NCBI GenBank assembly: GCA_013813765.1
Contig: JACCRC010000561.1
Coordinates: 1 to 44,448 of the forward strand
Length of the DNA stretch: 44,448 nt
DNA from: Deltaproteobacteria bacterium
GTDB taxonomy: Bacteria; Myxococcota_A; Polyangia; Haliangiales; Haliangiaceae
Direction of reading: 5' to 3'
The notes beneath the pieces were generated by a model. That model was not told the DNA's origin. It ran no database searches and was given only the letters and a program-made list of their open reading frames with translations. Shown here in pieces: positions 26,825 to 35,158 of the stretch; the stretch's first letter is position 1; each line of letters starts with the position of its first letter. Made by a program: the position numbers and the translations under genes.

Positions 26825-27133
26825 ATGGGGACCTCCAGACGGGCGATCGCAGCGCTCGTGGCTCTGTGCCTCGCGTGCGGGTGCTTCGGTTACAACAAGT
26901 CCGCGAAGCGCTGGGCCTACGTGGGTAACGTGTTCCTGATGGCAGCCGGCGGCGGCGTGATCGCGGCAGAGCTCCTGACGAAGGAGAAGGCCTGCATGGA
27001 CACGACGACGATGAAGTGCGGTTACGAGCCACCGTTCTCGGGCGCGCTCGTCGCGGGCACGGTGCTCGTCACCGCGGGGCTGTTCGGCATCCTCTTCAAT
27101 GCGACGCGCGACAACGTTAAGACCAGCCGCTGA
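26825..27133 (+). CDS. Small lipoprotein with two membrane spans
   Basis: The product has 102 residues from the ATG at 26825, preceded by GGAGGGG. A lipobox-like start (LVALCLACGC) is followed by two hydrophobic helices (WAYVGNVFLMAAGGGVIAAE and LVAGTVLVTAGLFGILF) joined by a short loop with two cysteines. No known family. The stop abuts that of the VWA gene. Confidence 0.65.
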   Translation: MGTSRRAIAALVALCLACGCFGYNKSAKRWAYVGNVFLMAAGGGVIAAELLTKEKACMDTTTMKCGYEPPFSGALVAGTVLVTAGLFGILFNATRDNVKTSR

Positions 27134-28411
27134 CTACTCGAGCTGGAGTCCGACGGCGCGGGCCTGCGTGGAGAGCGCCGTGAGCATCGCCGTGTCGAGG
27201 CTCTGGGCCCCGGCGGACTTGCCCTGCGCCGCGGCCACGAACTTCGTGCGCTCGTTGCCGAGCTGCTGGATGCGCGTCTGGATCTGCGCGCGCTCCGCGA
27301 GCTTGCCCTCGACGTAGGCGCGGCGCTGTTCCGGCAGGAGGCCACGCATCGCCGGCGGAAGGTCGGCGTTCGCGATCTTCTCGAGCTCCACGCCGCCCGC
27401 GCGGAATCGATCGCCGAGGTCCCACGTGCTGTTGGTGTAGTTGCCTGACGACTTCGCCATCGAGCGCCACACCATGGAGCCGGGCTGCGAGTTGATCGCG
27501 TTGCCGTCCTGCGCGAGCTGGCGTGCCACGCCGTCTGCACCTTCCGCACCGAACGGGATGTACGTCGCGTTGAGGAGCTCGCCGAGCCGCGTGATCTCCG
27601 CGTCCTGCGGGGCGTCGACATGCGCGACGACCTGGTTCTGATCGATCGTGAAGAACCCCATGCTGGCGAGCTTCGATCCGTTGCTCCAGGTTGGATCGTT
27701 GTCGCCGCAGAGGATCGCGGTGACGTTGACGCCCTTCTCCTTCGCGGCCGTCATCGCCTTCTTCGGAGAGACCGGGCCCATGTCGAAGTCCTCGTTGCCC
27801 GCGATGAACAGGAGCTTGAGGTCGCCATCGCGCGTGCTCCACTCGAGATCGCGGATCGCGGTCGCGACGGCCTTGCCGACGTACTCGTCACCACCGCCGA
27901 CCGACAACGAGAACAGCGCCTCGGAGACCGAGTCGAGATCCGTCGTGAACGGCTTGATCTGGCGGATCCAGCCGGACTTCTCCGTCGCGCGATTGGGGTT
28001 GCCGTACTCGTACAGCGCGATCTCGAGCTGCGGGCGCTGGCCATCGCGGCGTGCGGCATCGAGCCGGGTGACGATCTTCCACAGCTGCGATCGCGCCTGT
28101 TCGATCAGTCCGCCCATGCTGCCCGACGTGTCGAGCATCAGCGCGACCTGGATCCGCCCCGGGTTCCGTGGAGTCGGCTTTGCAGGCTCGACAATCGGAG
28201 TTTGAGGTGGCGGCGGCGGCGCGGGCGTCGCGATGTTGATGTCGACGCGCGCGGAGGCCTGGCGGCCGAGGAGGCCGAACCCGAGACCACTCGCGAGGCC
28301 GAGCGCGCCGAGGGATGCGGCGAAGATCGCGAGTCGCTTGCGCCCCGAGCGAGGGGCGGGGAGGACGGCGCGGCGGAGGATGGGATCCGGATCGGACGAT
28401 GACGTGGTCAT
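27134..28411 (-). CDS. VWA-domain protein with N-terminal membrane anchor
   Basis: The product has 425 residues. One transmembrane helix (about 27-48), a Pro-rich linker to about 80, then a von Willebrand A domain with an intact MIDAS motif DTSGSMGG (D94, S96, S98) and the continuation GGGDEYVGKAV, LKLLFIAGNEDFDMG. A helical C-terminus of about 100 residues follows (AERAQIQTRIQQLGNERTKF). Such proteins bind partners through a divalent metal, outside the cytoplasmic membrane. No MoxR ATPase gene adjoins it, so it is not a classic MoxR-VWA pair. Confidence 0.85.
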   Translation of the reverse strand: MTTSSSDPDPILRRAVLPAPRSGRKRLAIFAASLGALGLASGLGFGLLGRQASARVDINIATPAPPPPPQTPIVEPAKPTPRNPGRIQVALMLDTSGSMGGLIEQARSQLWKIVTRLDAARRDGQRPQLEIALYEYGNPNRATEKSGWIRQIKPFTTDLDSVSEALFSLSVGGGDEYVGKAVATAIRDLEWSTRDGDLKLLFIAGNEDFDMGPVSPKKAMTAAKEKGVNVTAILCGDNDPTWSNGSKLASMGFFTIDQNQVVAHVDAPQDAEITRLGELLNATYIPFGAEGADGVARQLAQDGNAINSQPGSMVWRSMAKSSGNYTNSTWDLGDRFRAGGVELEKIANADLPPAMRGLLPEQRRAYVEGKLAERAQIQTRIQQLGNERTKFVAAAQGKSAGAQSLDTAMLTALSTQARAVGLQLE

Positions 28412-28446
28412 GCGTCAGAGATACGCGCGCATCCGAGAAGTGCCGG

Positions 28447-29745
28447 TCAGGGTCGTGTAAGGGATCCGCGGCGCCGCCGGAACAGTACGATCCACGCGAT
28501 CGCGCCGAGGCCCGCGCCGCCACCGGTGCTGCAACCGCCGGACTCCGGCGTGGGCGCGTCCTCGCCTTCTTCGTCGACGGGCGGCCCGCTGCGCGGGTGG
28601 ACGACGATCGACATCGTCTGCTTCGGGCCGAACCACGCGACGCCTTCCTGCACGAGCTGGAACGTCTCGTCGAACGTCGTGGTCTCGGTGACCTCGGGCG
28701 CGACCATCGCCCAGGAGAACCGTCCGACCGCGGTGGGTGCGGTCGTCATGTCGGGCGCCGTCGGGCGGTTCGGCGCGACCCAGTTCTCGGCCTTGAAGAA
28801 CGCGGAGTCGCGATCCTGAGGATCCTGCGTGCCCACGCGCGTCTTGGCTGCGGTCCACGCGATGTCGCCCGTGTTCTCGAGCTCGAGGTAGACGACAGCT
28901 TCCTCGCCCGAGACGAGCTCGAGCGGCGCGTCGGCGGCGGATGCCTTCGCGCCGAGCTCCTTCGCCGCGCAGTGCTTCGCTTCGCCGCTGCCGGTCGCGC
29001 GGATCGCGAGGTGGTTCGCGACGACGCGCTGGTTGCCGTCGGACGGGTTGTTGACGACTCCGGTGCCGGCCAGCCACATCGCGGAGCTGCCGCCGCCGTC
29101 GAGGTTCACGGCGTCGGTGGCGCCGAGGCCCGTGAACAAGGTCTCCATCTCGTCGCACGTCATGCCGATGCGGTTCGTCGCGCGTCCGTCGATCACCGCG
29201 AGGAACAGCTTCGAGCGATCGGCGTTGAACCCGAGCGCGGTGCGCGGGTGACGCGCGGTGCACAGCGAATCGCCGTTGTTGTCGCGGCCCACTCCTCCGA
29301 CGAGGAGCGTGGGGTGCCCGCTGACGACCTCGCGGGCCCACGGCGCGACGCCACCGGTGCCGCCGTGCGCGGGAATCGCGACCTGGTTCGGCCCGAACTG
29401 GATCGGCGCGACGTAGGTTCCGTCGTTGCCGCCCCACGCGACGCCGTTGCTCATCGACGGGCCGTTGGTCGAGTACGTCTCGAAGCTGAAGAAGTCTCCG
29501 TTGACGGCCGCCTGCGCGCCGACGGCGGTGCCGAAGCCCGAGACGGTTCGCTGGCGCTCCCCGCTGGCCGTCGCGCGCACGCTCACGCCGGGGGCGCAGA
29601 GATCGACAACGAGGACGTTGATGTTCTGAGTCGTGGTGACGCGGCGCAGACGACGCACGCCGGGAAACGGATCGGACCAGGTATCGGCAGCCTGAACCGG
29701 GGTCGCGAGGGCGACGAGGACGAGGCCAATGACAAACGAGCGCAT
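28447..29745 (-). CDS. Secreted phosphodiester glycosidase (NAGPA-like) with MYXO-CTERM-type tail
   Basis: The product has 432 residues. Signal peptide (MRSFVIGLVLVALATPVQA), then a phosphodiester glycosidase/NAGPA domain to about 285 with AAVNGDFFSF, RTALGFNADRSKLFLAVIDGR, GMTCDEMETLF and DAVNLDGGGSSAM. An Ig-like domain follows (about 300-400, AVVYLELENTGDIAWTA). The C-terminus has GGCSTGGGAGLGAIAWIVLF then RRRR, the layout of MYXO-CTERM anchors that are processed and surface-attached in myxobacteria. Known relatives uncover mannose-6-phosphate diesters or act on envelope polymers; the substrate here is unknown. Confidence 0.88.
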   Translation of the reverse strand: MRSFVIGLVLVALATPVQAADTWSDPFPGVRRLRRVTTTQNINVLVVDLCAPGVSVRATASGERQRTVSGFGTAVGAQAAVNGDFFSFETYSTNGPSMSNGVAWGGNDGTYVAPIQFGPNQVAIPAHGGTGGVAPWAREVVSGHPTLLVGGVGRDNNGDSLCTARHPRTALGFNADRSKLFLAVIDGRATNRIGMTCDEMETLFTGLGATDAVNLDGGGSSAMWLAGTGVVNNPSDGNQRVVANHLAIRATGSGEAKHCAAKELGAKASAADAPLELVSGEEAVVYLELENTGDIAWTAAKTRVGTQDPQDRDSAFFKAENWVAPNRPTAPDMTTAPTAVGRFSWAMVAPEVTETTTFDETFQLVQEGVAWFGPKQTMSIVVHPRSGPPVDEEGEDAPTPESGGCSTGGGAGLGAIAWIVLFRRRRGSLTRP

Positions 29746-29788
29746 GCCTGGCCTCAGGCAAGAGGCGATCCAGCTCGCGCGCGTGTGA

Positions 29789-30385
29789 TTGCGCAGAGAT
29801 GTGCACGACGACTGCCCACAGTCATGCGCACGAGTGCTGCATTTCGTCTACCGGCCCCCGTGCGTGGTGGCCCAAACTCATGGTGTGCAAGGGTGGCCCG
29901 CATTTCTCATGCTGATCGCCGCGGGCCGTCACGGCGACGGGAACGGAGTCCACGCCTGCACGCAGATCGGCTGCTGGTCCGGTGCCGAGCTCGAGCTCGG
30001 CGCGTTTCCCGAGTCGGACGTCCCCCGGCTCACCGGCGCGCGCGTCGAGGTCTGCATCAACAGCACCTGCGGCGACGCAGTCATAGCGATGCTGCCTCCG
30101 CCCAATGACGTGAAGACCGTGCGCCTGAGCCAGCCGATCGACCCGCGCATCGAGGTGCTGCTGTCGCGAACGGACCCGAGTGGGTTGATCGAGATCGAGA
30201 TCAACGTCGTGAGTGAGCTGCCGGAGTGGTTTGAGGACGGTGATGTCTACACCGTGACACTCGAGGACACGGGCGGGGCGCGGATCGCGAAGCGAGCCTG
30301 GTCGGTCACGTGCCGAACGTTCACGCCGAATGGCTCGCGGTGCGAGCCAACCTGCCGGCAGGCGAGCGGCAAGAACGAGCTTTGA
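29789..30385 (+). CDS. Hypothetical protein with CTxIGC motif
   Basis: The frame opens at a TTG (198 residues), but the first about 40 residues look non-coding and the ATG at 29909 (MLIAAGRHGDGNG, 158 residues) is a likelier start; neither has a strong ribosome site. The body HACTQIGCWSGAELELG ... VEVCINSTCGDAVI resembles small Cys-paired extracellular domains frequent in myxobacterial genomes, though no convincing signal peptide is visible. Function unknown. Confidence 0.5.
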   Translation: MRRDVHDDCPQSCARVLHFVYRPPCVVAQTHGVQGWPAFLMLIAAGRHGDGNGVHACTQIGCWSGAELELGAFPESDVPRLTGARVEVCINSTCGDAVIAMLPPPNDVKTVRLSQPIDPRIEVLLSRTDPSGLIEIEINVVSELPEWFEDGDVYTVTLEDTGGARIAKRAWSVTCRTFTPNGSRCEPTCRQASGKNEL

Positions 30386-30450
30386 GCAGTTGCTGTGCGG
30401 GGCTCCGGCGAACGCCCGCGACCGGCGGGCGGGTTCGTCGTCGTGAAATC

Positions 30451-30476
30451 ACCGTTGAGTCCCCGCTTGGAATGAC
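30451..30476. repeat. Hairpin element copy 1, degenerate
   Basis: ACCGTTGAGTCCCCGCTTGG followed by AATGAC is related to copies 2 and 3 (ACCGT, then TTCAGTCCCCGCTGG and ACTGAC). The stem is imperfect, with two mismatches. It is 414 bases or more to the left of copy 2. Confidence 0.5.
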
Positions 30477-30859
30477 GTGAATGACGAGCGAGCAGCTCGT
30501 GGCTTCGCGTATCAGGTCGCGCGACGAGCTGCGCATCGCTCTGCGTAGCAACGGACCTCCGCGACCGGCCTGCGGGGGCTCGCCCTGCGCGCGCTCGCGC
30601 CTCGGTCATGCCCGCGCGCAGCAGCGCCTCGCTGGATCGAACCACCGGCGCACAGGCGCGCCGTCTTCGATCGTGCGCGCGTGTGCCGCGCGCGTTCATG
30701 CCCTCCGCGCTCGCTGCGCGCGACGGGCGAGAGCCCCCCGCCGGCCGGCCGCTCCGGGGGCCTGGGGGGAGAGACACCGCGCTCGATGCGTGCGCTCTGC
30801 AGAGCGCGTTGCGCTGCCGGACGCCTTCACCCGCACGGTCCCCATCCAGTCGCCGTCGA

Positions 30860-30914
30860 GGAACATGACAACCGTCCGTGGAAGAATTCATCGTTCAGTC
30901 CCCGCTGGACTGAC
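30860..30914. repeat. Hairpin element copy 2
   Basis: Holds GGAACATGACAACCGT, then GAATTCATCGTTCAGTCC and a 7-bp stem TCAGTCC / GGACTGA (loop CCGCT, 30895-30913). CACGGAAC follows about 30 bases later. Flanks and core align with copy 3 about 140 bases away. Confidence 0.7.
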
Positions 30915-30995
30915 CTGCTCGTCGACGTGCGCGTCGGCCCCCACGGAACCCTCCCGCTTTGGCAACGCCGAAGGTCACGGTCCGGGCGCCTCGCG

Positions 30996-31052
30996 GAGCA
31001 TGACCACCGTTCCCGCACGAATGATCATCGTTCAGTCCCCGCTGGGACTGAC
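30996..31052. repeat. Hairpin element copy 3
   Basis: Holds GGAGCATGACCACCGT, then GAATGATCATCGTTCAGTCC and a perfect 8-bp stem TCAGTCCC / GGGACTGA (loop CGCT, 31032-31051). CACGGAAC again lies downstream, near 31091. The compensating change relative to copy 2 (one extra G-C pair) suggests the stem is kept by selection or amplified with its fold. Confidence 0.7.
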
Positions 31053-31120
31053 TCGTGTTCGATTGCCGCGCTCGCGCACGTCGAGGAGCGCACGGAACGC
31101 CGACGTCACGCACCACGCGA

Positions 31121-31495
31121 CCCTCGCTACCCTCTCTACCCTCTCTACCCTCGCGAACGTAAGGACCTCACCGAGCTCGCGACCTCACGGACGCTGCGGG
31201 CTCGCGGACCTCGCGACCACGCCGAGCTCGCGACCTCACGGACGTCGCGGGCTCGCGGACCTCGCGCACCTCGCGGACCTCGGTCCTCGCGCACCTCTGG
31301 TACCCCGCGGACGTCGCGGACGTCGCGGACGTCGCGGACGTCGCGGACGTCGCGGGCTCGCGGACCTCGCGAACCTCGCGAACCTCGCGGACCTCGCGGA
31401 CCTCGCGGACCTCGCGCACTTCGGGGACGTCGCGGACGTCGCGGGCTCGCGGACCTCGGGGACGTCGCGCACTTCGCGCACCTCGCACCTCGAAG
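31121..31495. repeat. 9-bp-period minisatellite
   Basis: It opens with CTACCCTCT repeated about three times, then turns into many copies of GACCTCGCG and GACGTCGCG, with five consecutive GTCGCGGAC units near 31312-31355. Superimposed is a tandem duplication of about 50 bp (GAGCTCGCGACCTCACGGAC at 31172 and 31224, both continuing into CGGGCTCGCGGACCTCGCG). A period divisible by three keeps every frame open, producing artefactual proteins on both strands. Confidence 0.85.
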
Positions 31496-31846
31496 TCACT
31501 CGAGCCGCGCGCACTTCGAGGGACCTTCCGGACTTCGTCCATACGCGCACCGGATCGCGAATCGATCCTGGTCGAGAAATTCACCTTGGAGCGACGAGAA
31601 ATGTCGAAAAGTTGTTGACGAATTTGCTACGCGCGTTCGGTTCGCCGCGGCGAATCGGCCTGTTTCTCCGTCGAGGAAACGCTCTCGTGCGCGCAGCGCG
31701 AAGAATCGGCGAGCGAGCCGAGGTCGTCGCGGCGCGTGCGGTTCTCGCCCGCAAAACGCGAACAGTAGCGTCGAAAATCATCGTGCTATTGAGAGACACG
31801 CGCGTGCGAGCCCACGTCGGGACGCATCAACGCGAAGGAGGCTTCC

Positions 31847-32914
31847 ATGTTGGGTGGTGGTTCGGTCGAGATCTTCAGTGATGCGCTGGTGGGCGAGGTG
31901 CGCGAGCGCGACTGGATGGAGTTGCACCGCGAAATCAAGAGCGTGTGGAAGCAGCGCACCGCGCTCGAAGCGCGCGAGGTGACGCTGCTCATGGATGCCG
32001 AGGAGACACGGCTGTTCCGGCGGCTCGGGTACGCGACCATCTACGCGTACATCGTGGCGGAGCTGGGCTACAGCCATCACGTCGCGACCGAGCGGATGCG
32101 CGTTGGGCACGAGCTGGTCGCGCTGCCGGGGATCGCCGAGGAGTTTCACGCGGGCGAGCTGCCGTGGTCGAGCGTGCGAGAGCTGACGCGCGTCGTGACG
32201 CCGTCGACCGAGAGTGCTTGGCTCGATGCGGTCGAGGGGAAGCGCGCGGATGAAGTGCAGCGCATGGTGCGTGGCAAGGGGAAGGGCGACCTGCCGAGCG
32301 ACCGGGTCGATCCGTCGAAGATCCGCAATCGCATCGTACTCGATGACATCACGGAGGAAGGGCTGATGATGTGGAAGCAGGCGCGGCTGGCGGTGGCGCG
32401 CCTGCTCGACGGTGCGTGCACGAACGATTCGCTGGTGCGAGCGCTCGCCAGCGCGACGCTCGAGCCTCTGGTTCCGAGCGATCGGCCGTCGGGGCCGAGG
32501 TTCATGCAGGCGGTCACTACCTGTCGATCGTGCAAGCAGAGCGAGCTGGTCGGCGCCGGGATGTCGGTGCCGATCGGTACGGCAGAGGCGGAGCGCATCG
32601 CGTGCGATTGCGTTGGCATCGGCGACCTGGAGACCAACGAGCTCACGAAGCCAGCGGGCTCGATTCCCGCTGCGATCCGCCGGAAGGTGTGGATCCGCGA
32701 CAAGGGCAGGTGCGTTGTGCCGGGCTGTATGTCGTGCAGGTTTCTCGAGGCGCATCACCTCGAGTGGCTGAGCATGGGCGGCACGCACTCGATGGAGAAC
32801 ATCGCGCTGCTCTGCGACGCGCATCACAAGCAGCTGCACGAGGGCATCATCTCGATCACCGGCAAGGCACCGAACCTGATGTTCGACTCGCGTGCCAAGC
32901 CCAGCTGGGACTGA
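31847..32914 (+). CDS. DUF222-type HNH endonuclease-domain protein
   Basis: The product has 355 residues. A strong ribosome site AAGGAGG five bases before the ATG fixes the start. The first about 240 residues are helical (RLFRRLGYATIYAYIVAELGYS, LPWSSVRELTRVV), like the DUF222/13E12-type domain. The C-terminal HNH domain is intact: CVVPGC, FLEAHHLEWLSMGG, ENIALLCDAHHKQLHEG, with the HH, N and H positions present and Cys pairs for structural zinc, plus an extra CRSCKQ...CDC pair. HNH domains cut nucleic acid; targets of this multi-copy family are not known. It follows the repeat island directly, an arrangement worth testing for linkage. Confidence 0.88.
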   Translation: MLGGGSVEIFSDALVGEVRERDWMELHREIKSVWKQRTALEAREVTLLMDAEETRLFRRLGYATIYAYIVAELGYSHHVATERMRVGHELVALPGIAEEFHAGELPWSSVRELTRVVTPSTESAWLDAVEGKRADEVQRMVRGKGKGDLPSDRVDPSKIRNRIVLDDITEEGLMMWKQARLAVARLLDGACTNDSLVRALASATLEPLVPSDRPSGPRFMQAVTTCRSCKQSELVGAGMSVPIGTAEAERIACDCVGIGDLETNELTKPAGSIPAAIRRKVWIRDKGRCVVPGCMSCRFLEAHHLEWLSMGGTHSMENIALLCDAHHKQLHEGIISITGKAPNLMFDSRAKPSWD

Positions 32915-32969
32915 GTCGCGCTCGGTGAAAACTGAATAGCCGAAGCAAAGACTGAGATACCGTGAGTGG

Positions 32970-33425
32970 GTGCAGGTGCCGGCACTTATGGCGGTGGTCG
33001 AAGCTGCGGTTGCGGAGGGCGGGCTTGTTGGAGCGGCGGTCCTCGACCGTCACGGCAAGGCGATCGCGTTCGCGGGAACGTTCGATGTGGACGAGGTGCG
33101 CCTGATCGCGGGCGTCGTCATGCGCCATTTCAAAAGCGACGATCTGCGTGCTCGATTGCTGGCCGGGGAGATGATGGAACTCGAGCTCGACAGCCGCGCG
33201 CTGTCGGTGGGCATCGCAGCGAAGCGCGCGTTCGTCGTGGTCGAGCTGGGAGTGGGCGTCGCGTCGCGCACGCGGGCGGTGGAACTACAAAACAAAGCGG
33301 CGCGTGTTATCCGCGAGATGCTTGCGAGCAGCGCGCCGCTGCTCGGAGATGACGGCGGATCATCGTCGGGCCCCGCGGGGCTGCCGGTGATCGAGTGGGG
33401 CGTGACGGTGCGCGTGAAGGACTAG
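32970..33425 (+). CDS. Roadblock/LC7-like small regulatory protein
   Basis: The product has 151 residues from a GTG. The pattern AAVLDRHGKAIAFAGTFDVDEVRLIAGVVMRHF ... LSVGIAAKRAFVVVELG suggests the Roadblock/LC7 alpha-beta fold, used by MglB-like partners of small GTPases in myxobacteria. No GTPase gene is adjacent, so the partner is unknown. The last 30 residues are a Gly/Ser/Pro linker and a short strand. It converges on the sulfite reductase gene with a shared CTAG stop. Confidence 0.65.
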   Translation: MQVPALMAVVEAAVAEGGLVGAAVLDRHGKAIAFAGTFDVDEVRLIAGVVMRHFKSDDLRARLLAGEMMELELDSRALSVGIAAKRAFVVVELGVGVASRTRAVELQNKAARVIREMLASSAPLLGDDGGSSSGPAGLPVIEWGVTVRVKD

Positions 33426-35158
33426 CTCGCGCACTCGCCTTCGCCGCTGATGACCTCGAATGCCTTGTGCTCGCCGAGATCGATGAAGTCGGACTCGACG
33501 GCCTCGGTATCCTTGAGCTCGGTCAGATCCTGGATCGCCGCCTTGAGCTTGTCGGCGGGGACGGTGCCCCAGAAGGCGCGAGAGGTCGCGCCGGAGGCGA
33601 TGTAGAAGTCGAGCAGGCGCTCGAGCGTTGCACCGGCGCGGCGCGCGGGCACCTTGCCGATCAAGCGGCCGAACTCGGCCTTGTCAGCATTGATGCCGCC
33701 GCCGACGTAGACGAGATACTGCGGCGCGGGACGACCGGCGAGCTTGCGCATGCCGCCCTGGAAGCCGATGCCCGCGATGTAGTGCTGGCCGCAACCGTGC
33801 GGGCAGCCGGAGACCTTCACGTCGAGGCCATGCGCGGCGTTGACGAGATCGGGGCGGCGATCGAGCAGCTCGGTGAGCTGACCGCCGAGCCCGCGTGAGG
33901 CGGTGACGGCGAGCTTGCACGACGACGCGCCGGGGCACGACACGACATCGGCGAGGGTGTTCGCGCCGCCGAGCGCGAGCCCGATGCGAACGAGCTCGCG
34001 ATGGAGTGCAGGAAGGCGCGCGTCGGGAACGAAGCGCAGGACGAGGTTCTGCTCGTTCGTGGTGCGGAGCTCGCCCTCGCCGTACTGGACGATGAGGGGC
34101 GCGAGCGCGCGAAGCTGGGCAGCGCTGATGTCGCCGAGCACGAGCCGGATCACGACCGACGAGAAGCCGGCCTGCTTCTGCGGGCGGACGTTGTGCTGCG
34201 CCCATTCGGCGTAGCCGGGATCCGGATCCGTGACCTGCGCGAGCAGCGGACGACGGGTGGGAGGAGCTGGCTGCGGAGGCAGGACGAGTGGCACGCCGCC
34301 CTCGGCGCGGATCTTCTCGCGCTCGGCGCGATACTCGGCGAGGAACGCCTCGGGGCCGATCTTGTCGATCGCCCACTTGAGGCGGGCCTTCGCCTTGTTG
34401 TTGCGATTGCCGATGCGGTGGAACACGCGCACGACGGCGTCAGCGGCCTCGAGGGTTTCGGAGAGCGGCACGAACTCGTCGACGGTGATCGCAGAGCGGC
34501 GAAGCGTGGAGAGGCCACCGCCGGCGACGACCTGAAAGCCGAGCTCGTCGCCCCGCTTCTTCGCCAGGAAGCCGAGGTCGTTGATGAATGCCTGCGAGCA
34601 GTCGGTGCCGCAGCAGCCGCCGAGCGAAGGCTTGAGCTTGCGGGGAAGCGTCGAGGAGTACGGGCCGCGGAGGAGGTGACGCGCGAGCGCCTCGACGTAC
34701 GGCGTGGGATCGAACGCCTCGTCGTTTGCGACACCGGCGAACGGGCAGCAGGTCCAGTTGCGGACCGAGTGACCGCACGCTTCCTTCGTGGTGATGCCGG
34801 AATCGGCGAGGATGCGCAGGGCGGCCTCGACGTCGGCGGTGGGCACGAAGTGGTACTGCACGTTCTGGCGCGTGGTGACGTGGCCCTTGCCGCCGCCGAA
34901 TCGCTCGGCGACGACCGCGAGCGCTTCGAGCTGCGCGGGCGTGACGAAGCCGCCGGGCAGCTTCGCGCGGATCATCATCACGCCGTCCTGGCGCTGACCG
35001 TAGACACCGTTCAGGAGGCGGAAGCCGCGCCAGTCGTCGGCGGAGAGCTTTCCGGACTCGAAGTCCTCGAGCTTCTGCACGAACAGATCGACGTCTTCGT
35101 GACGGGCAAAGCCAAGGCGGCCGGGCGGGGGCGGGGGCGGAACGTCGACGACACTCAT
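33422..35158 (-). CDS. Siroheme [4Fe-4S] sulfite/nitrite reductase
   Basis: The product has 578 residues with two ferredoxin-type half-domains (GHVTTRQNVQYHF and LRTTNEQNLVLRF). The siroheme/[4Fe-4S] cysteines are SCPGASSC and GCPHGC, in the expected C-x5-C / C-x3-C order. It reduces sulfite to sulfide, or nitrite to ammonia, with six electrons, probably from ferredoxin since no flavoprotein subunit is present. Context (APS reductase and siroheme synthesis in the same operon) favours sulfite. It is the last gene of a five-gene leftward operon; its ATG overlaps the SUMT stop. Confidence 0.93.
   Translation of the reverse strand: MSVVDVPPPPPPGRLGFARHEDVDLFVQKLEDFESGKLSADDWRGFRLLNGVYGQRQDGVMMIRAKLPGGFVTPAQLEALAVVAERFGGGKGHVTTRQNVQYHFVPTADVEAALRILADSGITTKEACGHSVRNWTCCPFAGVANDEAFDPTPYVEALARHLLRGPYSSTLPRKLKPSLGGCCGTDCSQAFINDLGFLAKKRGDELGFQVVAGGGLSTLRRSAITVDEFVPLSETLEAADAVVRVFHRIGNRNNKAKARLKWAIDKIGPEAFLAEYRAEREKIRAEGGVPLVLPPQPAPPTRRPLLAQVTDPDPGYAEWAQHNVRPQKQAGFSSVVIRLVLGDISAAQLRALAPLIVQYGEGELRTTNEQNLVLRFVPDARLPALHRELVRIGLALGGANTLADVVSCPGASSCKLAVTASRGLGGQLTELLDRRPDLVNAAHGLDVKVSGCPHGCGQHYIAGIGFQGGMRKLAGRPAPQYLVYVGGGINADKAEFGRLIGKVPARRAGATLERLLDFYIASGATSRAFWGTVPADKLKAAIQDLTELKDTEAVESDFIDLGEHKAFEVISGEGECAS

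Larger units (their letters stand above)
30386..31846. other. Gene-poor repetitive island, about 1.46 kb
   Basis: I see no credible gene. Long open frames run through it in several phases only because it lacks stops (very G+C-rich, 9-bp period). From left to right it holds: hairpin element 1, a G/C-heavy block with a possible C6/G6 stem (30731-30773), hairpin elements 2 and 3, a 9-bp-period minisatellite, and from about 31560 a lower-G+C segment that probably carries the HNH promoter and leader. Signals are described separately. Confidence 0.7.

Noticed and set aside
30440-31060. CRISPR-like array
   Set aside because: Only three copies with different spacing (about 410 and 140 bp) and diverged sequence; no cas genes.
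31168-31584. Minus-strand frame with EVREVREVRE repeats
   Set aside because: A by-product of the same 9-bp period; every frame is open there.
30481-31881. Open frame of about 466 residues through the repeat island
   Set aside because: It is made of Arg/Gly/Asp/Leu low complexity from the 9-bp repeat, has no ribosome site or family features, and overlaps the HNH gene start.
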